From positions 305,312,822-305,376,821 of the forward strand of contig CM030361.1 of assembly GCA_017893485.1 (NCBI GenBank): a stretch of DNA of 64,000 nucleotides, read 5' to 3'. The notes under the pieces were generated by a model. It made no database searches, was not told the DNA's origin, and saw nothing but the letters and a program-made list of their open reading frames with translations. Shown piece by piece: positions 10,687-20,854 of the stretch. The first letter of the stretch is position 1. Every line of letters begins with the position of its first letter. This DNA is from Hemerocallis citrina. Its lineage: Eukaryota > Streptophyta > Magnoliopsida > Asparagales > Asphodelaceae. The translations under genes and the position numbers were made by a program.

Positions 10687-13600
10687 CTCCCCCTTAAACT
10701 TGATTTTGTCAACCATACCGAGCTTCGAGCGAAGTAACTCGAATTTATCTTTTGGTAATGACTTTGTGAAGATATCTGCAACGTTGTCATCGCTTCGAAC
10801 TTCCAAAGCTTCAATTGTTCCATCAAGCACCTTCTCCCTTATGAAGTGATGCTCTAACTCGATATGTTTCGTCCTTGCATGAAACACCGGATTATTAGCC
10901 AACTTGATAGCACTTTGATTATTTCCATAAATTGCAACCGACTTATTGATTGGCTCGAACAAATCTTCAAGGAGTCTTCGAAGCCATGTACACTCTTGAG
11001 CTGCGAGTGTTGAAGCTTTATACTCTGCTTCAGTGGTAGACAATGATACCGTTCCTTGTTTCTTGCTACACCACGACACGCTTGTGTCTCCACATAAAAA
11101 CACATAACCTGATGTTGATTTTCGATCATCTAGATCTCCACCAAAGTCAGCATCGGTGAAACCATAAAGAGAAATCTTGGCATTGTACTTGTACACCAAA
11201 CCCATGCCAAGAGTTGTCTTCACATACTTCAAGATCTTCTTTGCTGCTTCTAAATGTGGTTTCCTTGGTTCTTGCATAAAACGGCTTATGAGACCTACCG
11301 CGAAGGCAATGTCAGGTCTTGTAATGGTTAAATATAGAAGACTTCCCACAAGAGAGCGATAAGGTCGAGGATCAGGTAGCAAGGACCCTTCATCGCGCTT
11401 AAGCCTTATGTTCACATCCATCGGAGTAGTACGTGTCTTTCCTTCGTGTACCCTGAACTTCTCAACAATCCTTCTTGCATAGCTTTGTTGACCGATGAAG
11501 ATTCCATCCTTTACCCTTTCAACCTCCAAACCAAGAAAGTTATTCAACTCACCTAACTTCTTCATCTCAAACCTCACCGACATATCCTCTTGTAGACGAG
11601 CAATTTCAGCATCATCGTTCCCGGTGATTATCATATCATCCACGTAAAGAAGAACTACCACGTGGACTCCTCCATTCTTCTTGAAGAATAGACTTGGATC
11701 CGAATTTGATGGTACATAACCGCAAAACTGAAGGAATTGAGCAAGTTTTCCATACCATGCTCGAGGAGCTTGTTTTAACCCGTACAAGGACTTCTTAAGC
11801 TTACACACATAATCAGGATGCTCTCGTGATTTGAAACCAAGTGGTTGCTCCATGAAGATACTCTTATCAAGCTCACCGTATAGAAATGCATTCTTCACAT
11901 CTAGTTGCCATAACTTCCAACCAAAGCTTGCGGCTAAAGATAGAAGTAAACGTACCGTAGTCATCTTAGCCACAGGACTGAAAGTCTCATCATAATCTTC
12001 TCCATACTTCTGAGAGAACCCCCGAGTAACCAACCTTGCTTTAAATCTATCAATGCTTCCATTCGCTTTCCGCTTAATTCGATACACCCATTTACATGAA
12101 ACGGGTTGAACATCCTTGGTTTTCGGAACCAAATCCCAAGTTTCATTCTTTATAAGGGCATTCATCTCCTCTTCCATTGCGGTCTCCCACTCTTGAACAC
12201 CTTTAGCTTCATCATAAGATGATGGCTCTTCTTCATCTAATGGAGCGGCAAAATAACATGAGTAAGTAGTGACAAACCTTTCATCTCTGAATCGGGCAGG
12301 CTTAACAATGTTCCTTTTAGGCCTTTGATTAGCCATGGAACCATGATCTTCATTATCATCTTCCTCTTGATTAGTGCTCCCCCTTTCAGCTTGCATCTCT
12401 TTTTCAAGACTTCCGCTCTCACTTGGCATTTGAGGAACTGGTTCATCAACCTTGAAGGAATCTCCACCTTCTTGTTCGACCAAGACTTGAGGTTGTCCAT
12501 AATATGAGGAAACTTCGTCAAAGACAACATCACGAGACACGACGTACCTATGTGTCTCAGGATCCATGCACCTCCACCCTTTTCTTTGTTCATCATAACC
12601 GACAAATATGCATTTCTTCGCCTTTGCCTCCAACTTTGTTCTCTGAGAATCGAACACATGGACGTAGCAGATTGATCTAAATATCCTGAGATGTTTCACC
12701 GTTGGCTTCTTCCCATGAACCATCTCATAAGGAGACTTCATGTTGTTCGGACTTAGTGGCATTCGATTGATGACATATGCTGCACATCTCATGCCTTCCG
12801 CCCATAAGGCTTTAGGCAAATTCTTGTCATGTAGCCAGCTTCTAAACATTTCGCTTAGATGTCGGATCTTCCTTTCCGCTACTCCATTTTGTTGAGGTGT
12901 ATATGGGCATGTAAATTCCCTCTTGATACCATGCTCTTGACAAAAAGAGAGGAACTCCTTTGACATAAACTCTCCTCCATTGTCCGTCCTTAGGGTCTTG
13001 ATCTTCCGACATAACTCGCCTTCCACGGTAACCTTGAATTCTTGAAATCTTGAAAATACTTCTGATTTTTCCTTCACAAAGTATACCCAGGTGTACCGTG
13101 AGAAATCATTAACGAACAACAACATGTAACGAAACCCGAAATAGGAGGGTGTTCTTGTTGGACCCATCAAATCGCTATGGATCCTCTCCAACGGAGCGCT
13201 GCATCGTGAAGTGGAGTTGTCAAATGGAAGCCTATGTGATTTTCCATATTGACAACCTTCACAAAGTTTTCCTTCATCTTGAATCTTCAACCTTGGGAGC
13301 CCATTAACCAAATCCTTATTTACCATAACTTTAAGCTTAGTCATATTTATATGACCAAGTCTAGCATGCCATATAAAGACATTATCATTGGTGCTCATCT
13401 TCTCAACATATGAGTTGGAAGCCGATAAAACATATAGATCTTTAACTCGTGCTCCGGTGTGAACAACATCCGCCTTTAACTCTTTAATATTCTTTAAGAA
13501 TTTGACGTCACTTGGGCCAAATAAAACGTAGTTACCTGAGTCCACCGCATTTACCACAGAGAGAAGATTCTTCCTTACTCCAGGAACATGATATACATTC

Positions 13601-14736
13601 TTGAGAGTTATTGGGCTTCCATCATCTCCTTTAATGACAACAGTCCCTTCCTTCTCAACACGGTGGATTGAATTATCTGCGGTAATGATGGCTTCTTTCC
13701 CGTCATGACACTGAAGACTAGAAAATAACTTATCGTCTCCGGTAATATGATGGCTACAATCAGAATCCACAATCCAATCATTTCCAAGATTTTTAGTTGT
13801 GGATGTACCTAAAGATGCAGCCTCCACCGTGAAACATTTTCCCCATTCTTCGTCTTCAGTGTGACCCTTTGATTCCGCCATATTTGTTTCTTTCAACTTA
13901 ACTCGGCAATCCTTTTTGAAGTGCCCAAGTTTCCCACACCGGTAGCACTTGAATCGCTTCTTGTCTCCCATAGAAGATCTTTCTCGTCCATCATTATTTT
14001 TTGTATCACTATCCTTGAACTTGGCTCTAAAACTTTGTTGCCTCCGAGCTACAAACGCACTCCCCGAGTCATCATTGACTTTAACTCCCGCCATGTGCAT
14101 GGCTAGTGATTCTTGCGAAGCTAGTAGATTTTCGAACTCCTCCAAGGAAGGTTGTGTAGCCCATCCTTGAACTGAAGTAACAAACGGTGTATATTCGGGT
14201 CGTAAACCACGAATAATAGACCGCTTCATCCAAGCTTCTGAAATCGACTCATCCGGATTAAGAGTATTAATCTCTGAGCAAAGATTTTTTACCTTGATAA
14301 AGAACTCTGAGATTGAAGACTCTCCCTGCTTCGCATTCGCCAAATTGTTCTCTAATAATTGTAGCCGAGCCTCGTTCTTCTTGTTGAACAATTGATCTAA
14401 CGCTTGCCAAATCGAACTAGCGGATTTACACCTTGAGACATGCTCAAATACTCCCGAGGATATTGACCTCTTCAAAGCAAACTCCGCCTTGGCATTTTTC
14501 CGTGTCCACTCCTTTGTCGCTTCCGCTGTTGCAGCATCTCCCCTTGGTGGTGTTGTGCTACTACCGCCGACGACATCCCATAAGTCCTCACTAACCAAGT
14601 ATGACTCCATACATGACTTCCATAACCGGTAGTTAGATTGGTTTAAGATCTCCATTCCCAATCCAACGACACGACCCATTGATTCCATACTTAGAATAAA
14701 CTGAGCTCTCTTAAACCCCGATCTTGATGAGCACAA
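10681..14736 (-). CDS. copia G gag-pol polyprotein (1351 aa)
   Basis: Intact single frame. Order: gag (about 20-240; LNQSNYRLWKSCMESYL), CCHC knuckle (264-277; CYRCGKLGHFKKDC), protease (about 320-400), integrase HHCC (456-496) and DDE core (D522, D585, E621), RT (about 880-1100; YVDD at 1031-1034), RNase H (about 1190-1310; TDAD, TEAEY). It would package, copy and integrate the element RNA. Two catalytic positions look altered: the protease reads DSDCSHH where the family has DSG or DTG, and RNase H reads GNNQSA where an Asp (CDNQSA-type) is usual. Both fit single G-to-A changes. The frame is therefore open but may be catalytically dead. The first ATG lies nine bases past the PBS; a later Met at residue 17 or 20 could also serve. 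Confidence 0.93.
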   Translation of the reverse strand: MCSSRSGFKRAQFILSMESMGRVVGLGMEILNQSNYRLWKSCMESYLVSEDLWDVVGGSSTTPPRGDAATAEATKEWTRKNAKAEFALKRSISSGVFEHVSRCKSASSIWQALDQLFNKKNEARLQLLENNLANAKQGESSISEFFIKVKNLCSEINTLNPDESISEAWMKRSIIRGLRPEYTPFVTSVQGWATQPSLEEFENLLASQESLAMHMAGVKVNDDSGSAFVARRQQSFRAKFKDSDTKNNDGRERSSMGDKKRFKCYRCGKLGHFKKDCRVKLKETNMAESKGHTEDEEWGKCFTVEAASLGTSTTKNLGNDWIVDSDCSHHITGDDKLFSSLQCHDGKEAIITADNSIHRVEKEGTVVIKGDDGSPITLKNVYHVPGVRKNLLSVVNAVDSGNYVLFGPSDVKFLKNIKELKADVVHTGARVKDLYVLSASNSYVEKMSTNDNVFIWHARLGHINMTKLKVMVNKDLVNGLPRLKIQDEGKLCEGCQYGKSHRLPFDNSTSRCSAPLERIHSDLMGPTRTPSYFGFRYMLLFVNDFSRYTWVYFVKEKSEVFSRFQEFKVTVEGELCRKIKTLRTDNGGEFMSKEFLSFCQEHGIKREFTCPYTPQQNGVAERKIRHLSEMFRSWLHDKNLPKALWAEGMRCAAYVINRMPLSPNNMKSPYEMVHGKKPTVKHLRIFRSICYVHVFDSQRTKLEAKAKKCIFVGYDEQRKGWRCMDPETHRYVVSRDVVFDEVSSYYGQPQVLVEQEGGDSFKVDEPVPQMPSESGSLEKEMQAERGSTNQEEDDNEDHGSMANQRPKRNIVKPARFRDERFVTTYSCYFAAPLDEEEPSSYDEAKGVQEWETAMEEEMNALIKNETWDLVPKTKDVQPVSCKWVYRIKRKANGSIDRFKARLVTRGFSQKYGEDYDETFSPVAKMTTVRLLLSLAASFGWKLWQLDVKNAFLYGELDKSIFMEQPLGFKSREHPDYVCKLKKSLYGLKQAPRAWYGKLAQFLQFCGYVPSNSDPSLFFKKNGGVHVVVLLYVDDMIITGNDDAEIARLQEDMSVRFEMKKLGELNNFLGLEVERVKDGIFIGQQSYARRIVEKFRVHEGKTRTTPMDVNIRLKRDEGSLLPDPRPYRSLVGSLLYLTITRPDIAFAVGLISRFMQEPRKPHLEAAKKILKYVKTTLGMGLVYKYNAKISLYGFTDADFGGDLDDRKSTSGYVFLCGDTSVSWCSKKQGTVSLSTTEAEYKASTLAAQECTWLRRLLEDLFEPINKSVAIYGNNQSAIKLANNPVFHARTKHIELEHHFIREKVLDGTIEALEVRSDDNVADIFTKSLPKDKFELLRSKLGMVDKIKFKGEY

Positions 14737-14745
14737 GATTAGAAT

Positions 14746-14758
14746 GGCTCTGATACCA
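14746..14758 (-). promoter_or_regulatory. primer-binding site of copia G
   Basis: Minus-strand TGGTATCAGAGCC, a perfect 13-base complement-type match to the plant tRNA-iMet 3' end, directly abutting the 5' LTR. Confidence 0.95.
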
Positions 14759-15244
14759 TGTAGAGAAAACTCCGATAGTGCTTAGCACTAGCCCAAGACC
14801 GTAATACCCGAGAAACCCGAGTGAAACCAAGAGAAGAAACCCTCTAAGTATGAAGAATGATATGGAAGAATACTTAGAAAATACTTGAAAGATTTTTAGA
14901 GAGAATTAGAGAACTTATGAAGAACACTCTTTCTTTAACTTGCTTTTTATTTATTTGTTCAACTTGTTTACAAATGGGAGAGGAAGGAGCTATTTATAGG
15001 CTCCAAGATTACAAAATATCTTTCTAGAACTCTCTACCATAATATCTAGATTTTATGTCTTACAATTCCTAGAATTTTCTACACAATCTTTAGATAATTA
15101 TTTTATAGAATTCTCTAGAACATATAGAGGAGGTAATAATATTTTATGATGTTTCTAGAGAATCTCTAGAACTTGGGCTTAATTTTGGGTTTGGATTATG
15201 AACCCATAATTAAGCTTAACTCAAAATCAAGTTTAATTTCAATA
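14759..15244 (-). repeat. copia G 5' LTR (486 bp)
   Basis: Same sequence as 10201-10686. On the minus strand a TATA-type stretch (cctataaatagctcc) and downstream transcribed region are present near 14990-15005. Confidence 0.95.
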
Positions 15245-15497
15245 AAGGAGATAGAGAGAAACCCTACACCTTGGTGGTGAGTTCTTGAGAGATTTGTAAA
15301 CCTAATCTTCATATTTCTAGTGAAAATCACAGGAGTGCCTCTGCACGGGGAAGTAGCCATTATTTGGGTGAACCTCGATAAAAATCTTGTGTGCTCTTGT
15401 GTGTTGCTTTTGGTTGTTCTTTGTTCTCTTGTTTTGATTCTATAGTTCTTGCATCTCGTCGTCGTTGTTGAGTTTATTCTGCAGTTAGAATTCAACA

Positions 15498-15910
15498 GTC
15501 TTCAGCTCAATTGCCGTTGATAGCGACCGATTTATAACATAACAGGCGGTGTTGGCTGCCTCTGCCCAAAAAGAGTTGGGTTGACATGCAGTCCGCAACA
15601 TAGCTCTCATCCTTTCTGCAAGAGTCTTGTTCATCCGCTCTACCACGCTATTTTGTTGAGGTGTGTATATGACTGTGAACTGTCTTGTGATGCATTCTCG
15701 CTTACAAAGTGCAAGAAATTTTCCATCTGTATACTCCCTTCCATTTTCTGTCCTCAAGCATTTGATCTTCTTGCCCGATTCAAGTTCCATCTGCGCTTTG
15801 AAGTATTTGAACACTGGAAGCAAATCTGACTTCTTCTTGATTGGATACTCTCACAATCTCCTGGAGTAATCATCAATGAAAGACACAAAGTATTTTGCCC
15901 CTCCTAGGGA
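15498..15910 (-). pseudogene. element A integrase core (interrupted)
   Basis: The minus-strand frame at 15823-15498 reads FKYFKAQMELESGKKIKCLR, TENGREYTDGKFLALC, TPQQNSVVERMNKTLAERMR and ANTACYVINRSLSTAIELK: the Ty1/copia integrase core with the DDE-type Asp changed to Glu (TENGRE for TDNGGE) and the final catalytic Glu kept. The frame is cut at 15502 by solo LTR B, beyond which the integrase tail continues at 9779. Confidence 0.8.
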
Positions 15911-15999
15911 CATTTCAAGTGATTCTTAGACATTAGAACGAATCAAGTCTAATATGCATTTACTCTTGGCTTCAGATCTGCTAAACTATAATTTATGTT

Positions 16000-17434
16000 G
16001 CTTACTTGTAACACAATGCTCACAAAAAGGTAGATTCACCAATTTAAGCCCTAGAAGCAGCTTTCGGGTTAAGAGAATCTTTAAACCGCATTCATACATA
16101 TGGCTAGTTTGAGATGGCACATCATTGTCGACTCTACTCCTTTGTTGGTCGATGTGACACGCATCAGCTTCCTACAGTGTTTCTCCATTAAGCATGAATA
16201 GATTTACTAAGATCTTTTCTGTCTTCATGACCACAAGCACGCCTCTGACAATTTTCATGATCTCATTTTCAATATGGGTCTTGCATCCAAGACTATCTAT
16301 TTGTTCCAAAGACAAGAGATTCTTCCTCAGGTCCTTCACATGTCGTACCCTCTGAATTGTGCGAACCGTACCATCAAATATTTTTAGTTTGATAGTACCA
16401 ATATCAGCAATTTTTAAAGCATGATCATCACTCATATGTACAGAACCTCCTGAGATTGTTTCATATGTGTGGAACTACTCTCTCCGAGAAGCCATGTAAC
16501 ATGTTGCTCCAGAGTGTAGTAACCATACGTTAGAGAACTGTTTTCTGCCTCCAACCAATGTTGTTGCCTCACTGTATAGAACTTCACCATCATATCGGAT
16601 ACTTGCCACATTCTCTTGAGCATTTGATGACTCAAGGTCTCCACTCTTGCTCTTGTACCAACAATTCTTCTTAAAGTGCCCTTTCTTACCACAGTTGTAA
16701 CACTTGTAAGTCTTCTTACTTCTTGATTTTGATCTACCATGATTCTGACTCCTACTAGGGCCACATTCCGTTGATCTCCCTCTCACCACCATCAAAGCTT
16801 CCACTTGCTGCGAAATTGCTTATCTATCTTCCTTATTTTTGCGCATGGTTTCTTCTTCTAAAACAACAGTTGCAACTTCATCGAAAACTATATAGTCCGT
16901 CAGGATATTGTTCGTCAGGCTGATGATGAGCTGATTAAACGAGTCAAGTAGATTTTGAAATAGAAGCTCCGCACGTTCAGTTATCTCTATTATGTAACAC
17001 ATTGATGTAAGTTGCGAAAATAGAGTATTCAAGGTGTTGATGTGTTCGGTCACCGATGTCAATTCCATCATTCGGAGAGTGTACTGTACGGTCTCCTCTT
17101 TAAGATCTTGTTGTGAAGTGACTTGGCCTCCTACAGACTTTTCAGAGTATCACAAATTTCCTTTGCTGTCTTCTTTTCCACCACACTGGATAACACTCCA
17201 GCGGCTAGTGCTAAGTGCTGATTGGCAATTGTGCTGTCGTCCATCTGGTTCCAGTTGTTGTCGTCGGTGATCTCTGTGGGTCTATCTCTAATTGTTTTCA
17301 AGCAATTGTCCTTCCTTAATATTGCCTTGATCTTCATTTTCCACAACGAGAAATTACTCTCGTTGAATTTCTCAACATCGAACTTTATTGTTGTCGACAT
17401 TTCTGCTTCACACTCCGCAACCAAAGCTATGATA
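16000..17434 (-). pseudogene. element A gag, zinc knuckle and protease
   Basis: From the 5' end: gag frame from 17399 (MSTTIKFDVEKFNESNFSLW), the gag middle (MMELTSVTEHINTLNTLFSQ, 17071-16820), zinc knuckle YKCYNCGKKGHFKKNC near 16700-16660, protease NVWLLHSGATCYM near 16540-16500 (Asp of DSGA replaced by His), and the pre-integrase segment KIADIGTIKLKIFDGTVRTI (16435-16172). Frameshifts separate the blocks. The wording is typical of Tork/Tnt1-type copia. Confidence 0.8.
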
Positions 17435-17438
17435 CCAC

Positions 17439-17949
17439 TGTTAGAGAAGTTATGGGAAATTTGAGAAAAATACAAAGTAGATAAACTATCTCTAAGGAGA
17501 TACAATATTATCTTTATTTAGAAAGCTCTTGTAATACTATGTTTTCTCTTAATCTCTCTTTCTCCTTCTTCCTCACTTCACTGCTAATCCATTATTCCGA
17601 AGCTCTTCATTTATAGCCAAAGGGGAGGAGATTTTTTTATTACTTTTGTTTCTTTTTTGTTTTCTTTAATGTTTATTCTTTTGTCAAAAGGTGCGGTACC
17701 GAATTTAGTGCCGACTTTTGACAGAAAAAGGCTGCCACGAACTGACATATGTATGGTGTGGGGTGGTGTGGGACAAAAAGGTACAAAAGGGGGAGTAAGT
17801 TGAGATACCAAATTTTTGCTACAAAAAGATCGATCGAACAAAATATTTGCACTTGGACTACAATTGAACAACACTTTATAAACAAATACAACTAAATACA
17901 ATAAGCAGCTTACAATTCGGAATAGCTTCATAATGCCCACTATTATTAG
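17439..17949 (-). repeat. element A 5' LTR (about 510 bp)
   Basis: The inner end tgttagagaagttatggg is directly next to the PBS complement gctatgataccac (17426-17438). Diverged from the 3' LTR and lacking part of its R/U5, consistent with an old insertion. The outer end is blurred; tgctt at 17950-17954 matches the left flank. Confidence 0.65.
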
Positions 17950-17954
17950 TGCTT

Positions 17955-18007
17955 GTTACAGCGACAAATTGATGGTCGGTTTTGATTGTTCCGCGTAATT
18001 TCAGGAT
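17955..18007 (-). pseudogene. HAD-family phosphatase, possible upstream exon
   Basis: After an AG acceptor at 18009-18008 the minus strand reads ILKLRGTIKTDHQFVAV up to the edge of element A. Its position and pattern fit the (E)IL..IG..G.PI....FV.NI block that precedes GKHN in SGPP-type HAD phosphatases, whose continuation is at 6729. Similarity is weak and short. No exon with the catalytic DxDxT motif was found between here and 18429. Confidence 0.4.
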
Positions 18008-18009
18008 CT

Positions 18010-18428
18010 ACGAACAAAAAATTATGCAAATTCAATGTCGTTTATCTACATATCAAATTGTTACAGAATTATCGATGTTTCTGAGTCAACGACTCCACAA
18101 TAAATGAAATAATTCATATTAATGGACAATCCCTTACAATTCTGGAAGCAGATTTAGAATTATTAGCCTTGGAATATGCACATATATGGCGACATGCCTA
18201 GATTCTTCGTCACATTTTGCTTAAGAAATATACATTTATGAGCAAAATGGTGATCAAACATAATAAAAGATTCGATGGTTCATGTTACAGATCTAGAGAT
18301 AATGAATAAATCTACAGACTCATGTCCAAGTTCTTCCTACATAGTTGCTTAAGGAGCAAACTTGGAAAAGCATTAAATGCTAGTTAATGTATATATAATC
18401 TTTCGACTATTCTACCATATTAATAAAT
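18010..18428. other. AT-rich intergenic or HAD intron
   Basis: No coding signal seen. May hold the next HAD intron on the minus strand and the promoter of the RST-domain gene on the plus strand (tatatataat at 18392-18402). Confidence 0.4.
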
Positions 18429-19017
18429 TTGTCAGTAAATATAACATTATCACATCTCGCTGTGATTTCATTATTGAACGAAGGAACTATCATGGAGGAG
18501 GAGGTTCAAAAAATCAAGTCAAGGAAAGATACTCATGCATCAAGCTCTTCGAGTAATGTTGTTCATAGACCTTCTACGAAGTTTATTCCAATTTCAAATT
18601 TAATACAAGAACTGTCGAAGTGCATACCGCCTGAGAAAATACGTTTACTGAGAAAGATCCACCAACGTCGTGTAGTAAGACACATTGTTTCAACAAAATT
18701 TTCACTCCTACATATATAATTACTACTTTTATATATACATATATATATAAAGTTACAAACATGGTTCAAATATATATTTGATGCAGGATGGAAAACTTAC
18801 TCGTCGTGAAATGGTTAAACATATTAGAAACATAGTTGACAGCGATAACTTAATCAGTTCAATTGTTACTTCTTATGACAATAAGGTATATATATATACC
18901 AATTTCAAATGCCTTTCTATTATTGAACAATGTTTACATTTTGTATTTTTTTCACAGTTGAGGGAGGCAGAAGTTATTATTCCAGAATTTGAAAAACTTA
19001 GCTTCGACGAAGAGTAA
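18429..19017 (+). CDS. short RST-domain protein (RCD1/SRO-TAF4 C-terminal type)
   Basis: Three exons with GT-AG borders in phase 0: 18429-18674, 18787-18885 and 18958-19017, ending in TAA. The product is about 135 residues. Residues from about 50 on read KFIPISNLIQELSKCIPPEK, IRLLRKIHQRRV, DGKLTRREMVKHIRNIVDSD and NLISSIVTSYDNK: the helical RST domain that plant RCD1/SRO proteins and TAF4 use to bind transcription factors. The acidic tail is IIPEFEKLSFDEE. SRO proteins also carry a PARP-like domain before RST; none is seen here, so this is a truncated SRO gene or an RST-only paralogue. ATG at 18429 is the first in frame; a second ATG at 18492 (MEEEVQKIKS) is as likely. No frameshift or stop breaks the exons. 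Confidence 0.65.
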
Positions 19018-19478
19018 TTGATGTGCGCAAGTTGGAATCAAGAGATAGATTATGAGACTAATTGTTCGTCTTCTTTATTTTATTTCCATTATAAACCTTT
19101 ATATATTATAGTAAACGTAAAAAAGAAATAAATTTTAATGTTAGTAAAATGGTTGCATTTGTGTTTCCTCGTCTTCTGAATAACTATAGTGAGTTTGTAT
19201 ACTGTATCTGAAACTCTTTTTTTTTTTCCTTTTTTTTTTTTAATGAACAAAGAGTTACAATGTGGTCTGGCCTCGACTTTGAGACCTTCCCTTACTAATC
19301 CCAACCCTTTAACATCCGAGTTACAAGGCGTGAATTCATACACCTGCTTGGACCTTTCATTCTTGATTATTAAATATTAATCTAAGGTGAAACTGAGACT
19401 TGAGTGATTGAATTGCAAAAGAACTTTTACATAGTAAACCCTACTCTTTTGAGCACAGGTCATAGTCTGATGCAGGCG
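19018..19478. other. 3' flank with possible SINE-like remnant
   Basis: On the minus strand, 19345-19205 reads a pol III B-box-like ggtctcaaagtcgaggcc followed by two A-runs, resembling the tail of a tRNA-derived SINE. No TSD was found. The rest is AT-rich without genes. Confidence 0.35.
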
Positions 19479-19483
19479 AGATT

Positions 19484-19570
19484 TGTTAGGAAATCGCAGC
19501 TGAGTTTAGCGGCAACCGATCCAATAACGAACAATCAAACAAGTAAATTAAATCAGCCACACAAAGCACA
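19484..19570 (-). repeat. LTR-1 of array C (stub)
   Basis: The plus strand starts tgttaggaaatcgcagctgag and follows the start of LTR-3 (34958) for about 85 bp, then jumps into gag near a shared short string. A deletion removed the rest of the LTR and everything up to mid-gag. Confidence 0.75.
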
Positions 19571-20074
19571 CAATACTTGAGTCCCCCTCCTAAGTCCATC
19601 CTCCTCCAAGCCTTCGATCACCTTTACTATGGAAAACTTCTCCTTGGTAGACTCTCTATCTAGCACAGTGATTATCAGATGCTTGTATGGATCTAGTAGT
19701 GAATTTATCACCTGCGTTCGACGCCTTTAATTCAGTTGATTCTGAATTGGATTTCTCTATATGATCTTGAAGAGTGGTACTTTCCTTCATTGAGTAACTG
19801 AACAATATTTTCTTCCAGTACATCAGTTCTTATATTAATGGCCATTTTGCGACGTCAGTCATGAATCTTGCCCAAAGACTTACCGTGCTTCTACATCTGA
19901 CTCCGTTCACCGAAAGCAAATGGCTTGTGCATAATTCTTGACAAATTTGGCATAAAGGAAATTCCAGCTTTATGTCAGACGACCTCTCCTGCTGATCTTT
20001 GTAGAACTCTGATCTGCCATTTTCTCCAAGGAAACTCAAGCAACTCCTCAACTGCAGTAGATTTCTGACCTGAT
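19571..20074 (-). pseudogene. array C second gag (partial)
   Basis: Minus-strand gag remnant parallel to 34506-34950 over its whole length; shared blocks include ttcattgagtaactgaacaa and tctgaattggat. It contains many stops. It runs from just after the PBS to a GLEEDGL-type segment, where it fuses to LTR-1; the zinc knuckle is lost. Confidence 0.7.
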
Positions 20075-20087
20075 GCTCTGATACCAA
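20075..20087 (-). promoter_or_regulatory. PBS beside LTR-2
   Basis: Minus-strand TTGGTATCAGAGC, complementary to tRNA-iMet, one base from LTR-2. Confidence 0.85.
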
Positions 20088-20088
20088 T

Positions 20089-20854
20089 TGTTAGAAAATC
20101 GCTGATGACTTTAGCAACAACTGATCTAATGACGAACTATCAAACAAGTAGATTAAACCAATCACACAATGATTTGTCCCGATTCTGGTGAACCTAATCT
20201 GGCGAAGAAAGAAGAGAAATATTATTTCAACTAGAGAATATACAAAGTATTACACTCGCACCAAGAACCTATCTATCTATCAAGTCTCACTAGAAAATAG
20301 CTAGATATAACAGAGAACTCTCAATTGCACTTATCCTCTCTCCTGTCTCTCAATGGAGACTTATACAATAATATATATAGATCTAGAGCAACCCTAGGTT
20401 ATAGTCTTGATAGATAAGCTGTCTGATATATCATAAGTAAAGAGACACACGATAAGAGTCATACAATCTAACTTGGAGATGAAGTTGGACCCGGAAGATC
20501 TCCCAGACCTAACCCCAATAACAGCCATAGAACCGTCGGCGGGTCGACTCCTAAAGTGGCAGCCGACCAAAGTACTTTGAAACCATCCAGAGCGTAGGAC
20601 GGTCGACTACCAAGCCATAGAGCCGTCGGCGGGTCAACTCCCAAAGTAGCAGTTGACCAAAGTACTCTGAAACCATCTAGAGCGTAGGACGGTCGACTTT
20701 CCATTCTTGAAAGTCGACTTTCCTATATTGTTGGCTGCTGCTTTTGCTGCTTCTGCTGCTTCTTCTCACAATGACTGCTTCGACCTCCTTTGCTTCATCA
20801 TCTTCTACTTCTTGTCGAACTACAAGTATGCAAGACATGACATAAACTCCCATA
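20089..20854 (-). repeat. LTR-2 of array C (766 bp)
   Basis: Complete LTR between a PBS (left) and a polypurine tract (right; minus strand ccaaggtggagat). The minus-strand start is TATGGGAGTTTATGTC and the end CTAACA, again TA...CA. TATA-type tatatatatag near 20372-20382. Compared with LTR-3 it holds a 90-bp tandem duplication (units beginning at 20523 and 20613) that contains the GTCGAC motifs. Confidence 0.8.

Larger units (their letters stand above)
10201..15244 (-). mobile_element. copia element G, complete and very young
   Basis: Full-length Ty1/copia element, 5044 bp. LTRs 10201-10686 and 14759-15244 are the same length (486 bp) and identical in my base-by-base reading. The TSD aagga is exact at 10196-10200 and 15245-15249. 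PBS ggctctgatacca (14746-14758; complement of tRNA-iMet) touches the 5' LTR, and a purine tract (minus-strand AAGGGGGAGTAT) touches the 3' LTR. On its own strand the LTR starts TATTG and ends CTACA, so the ends are TA...CA rather than TG...CA. A single gag-pol frame fills the interior. It is inserted in solo LTR B. Confidence 0.95.
9785..15497 (+). mobile_element. solo LTR B (copia-type, about 660 bp) split by copia G
   Basis: The left end is TGTTGGGATTTG at 9785 and the right end GAATTCAACA at 15497. The 5-bp TSD gtctt is exact at 9780-9784 and 15498-15502, and both flanks are integrase sequence of element A. Removing copia G (10201-15249) leaves about 660 bp with no internal region: a solo LTR left by LTR-LTR recombination. 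A TATA box ctatatatattg at about 10109 gives the plus orientation. Seven GTCGACC motifs lie just upstream of it. Confidence 0.85.
6730..17949 (-). mobile_element. copia element A (Tork/Tnt1-like), decayed, host of nested insertions
   Basis: A minus-strand Ty1/copia element with both LTRs (6730-7279 and 17439-17949), PBS next to the right LTR and polypurine tract next to the left. Gag, protease, integrase, RT and RNase H remnants appear in canonical order from high to low coordinates. It is interrupted by a LINE fragment (8996-9346) and by solo LTR B with copia G inside it (9785-15497). It lies within a coding exon of the HAD gene. The pentamer tgctt occurs at both outer edges (6725-6729 and 17950-17954) and is the best TSD candidate; attat near both edges is an alternative because the LTR ends have diverged. 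Many stops and frameshifts show that it is old. Confidence 0.8.
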
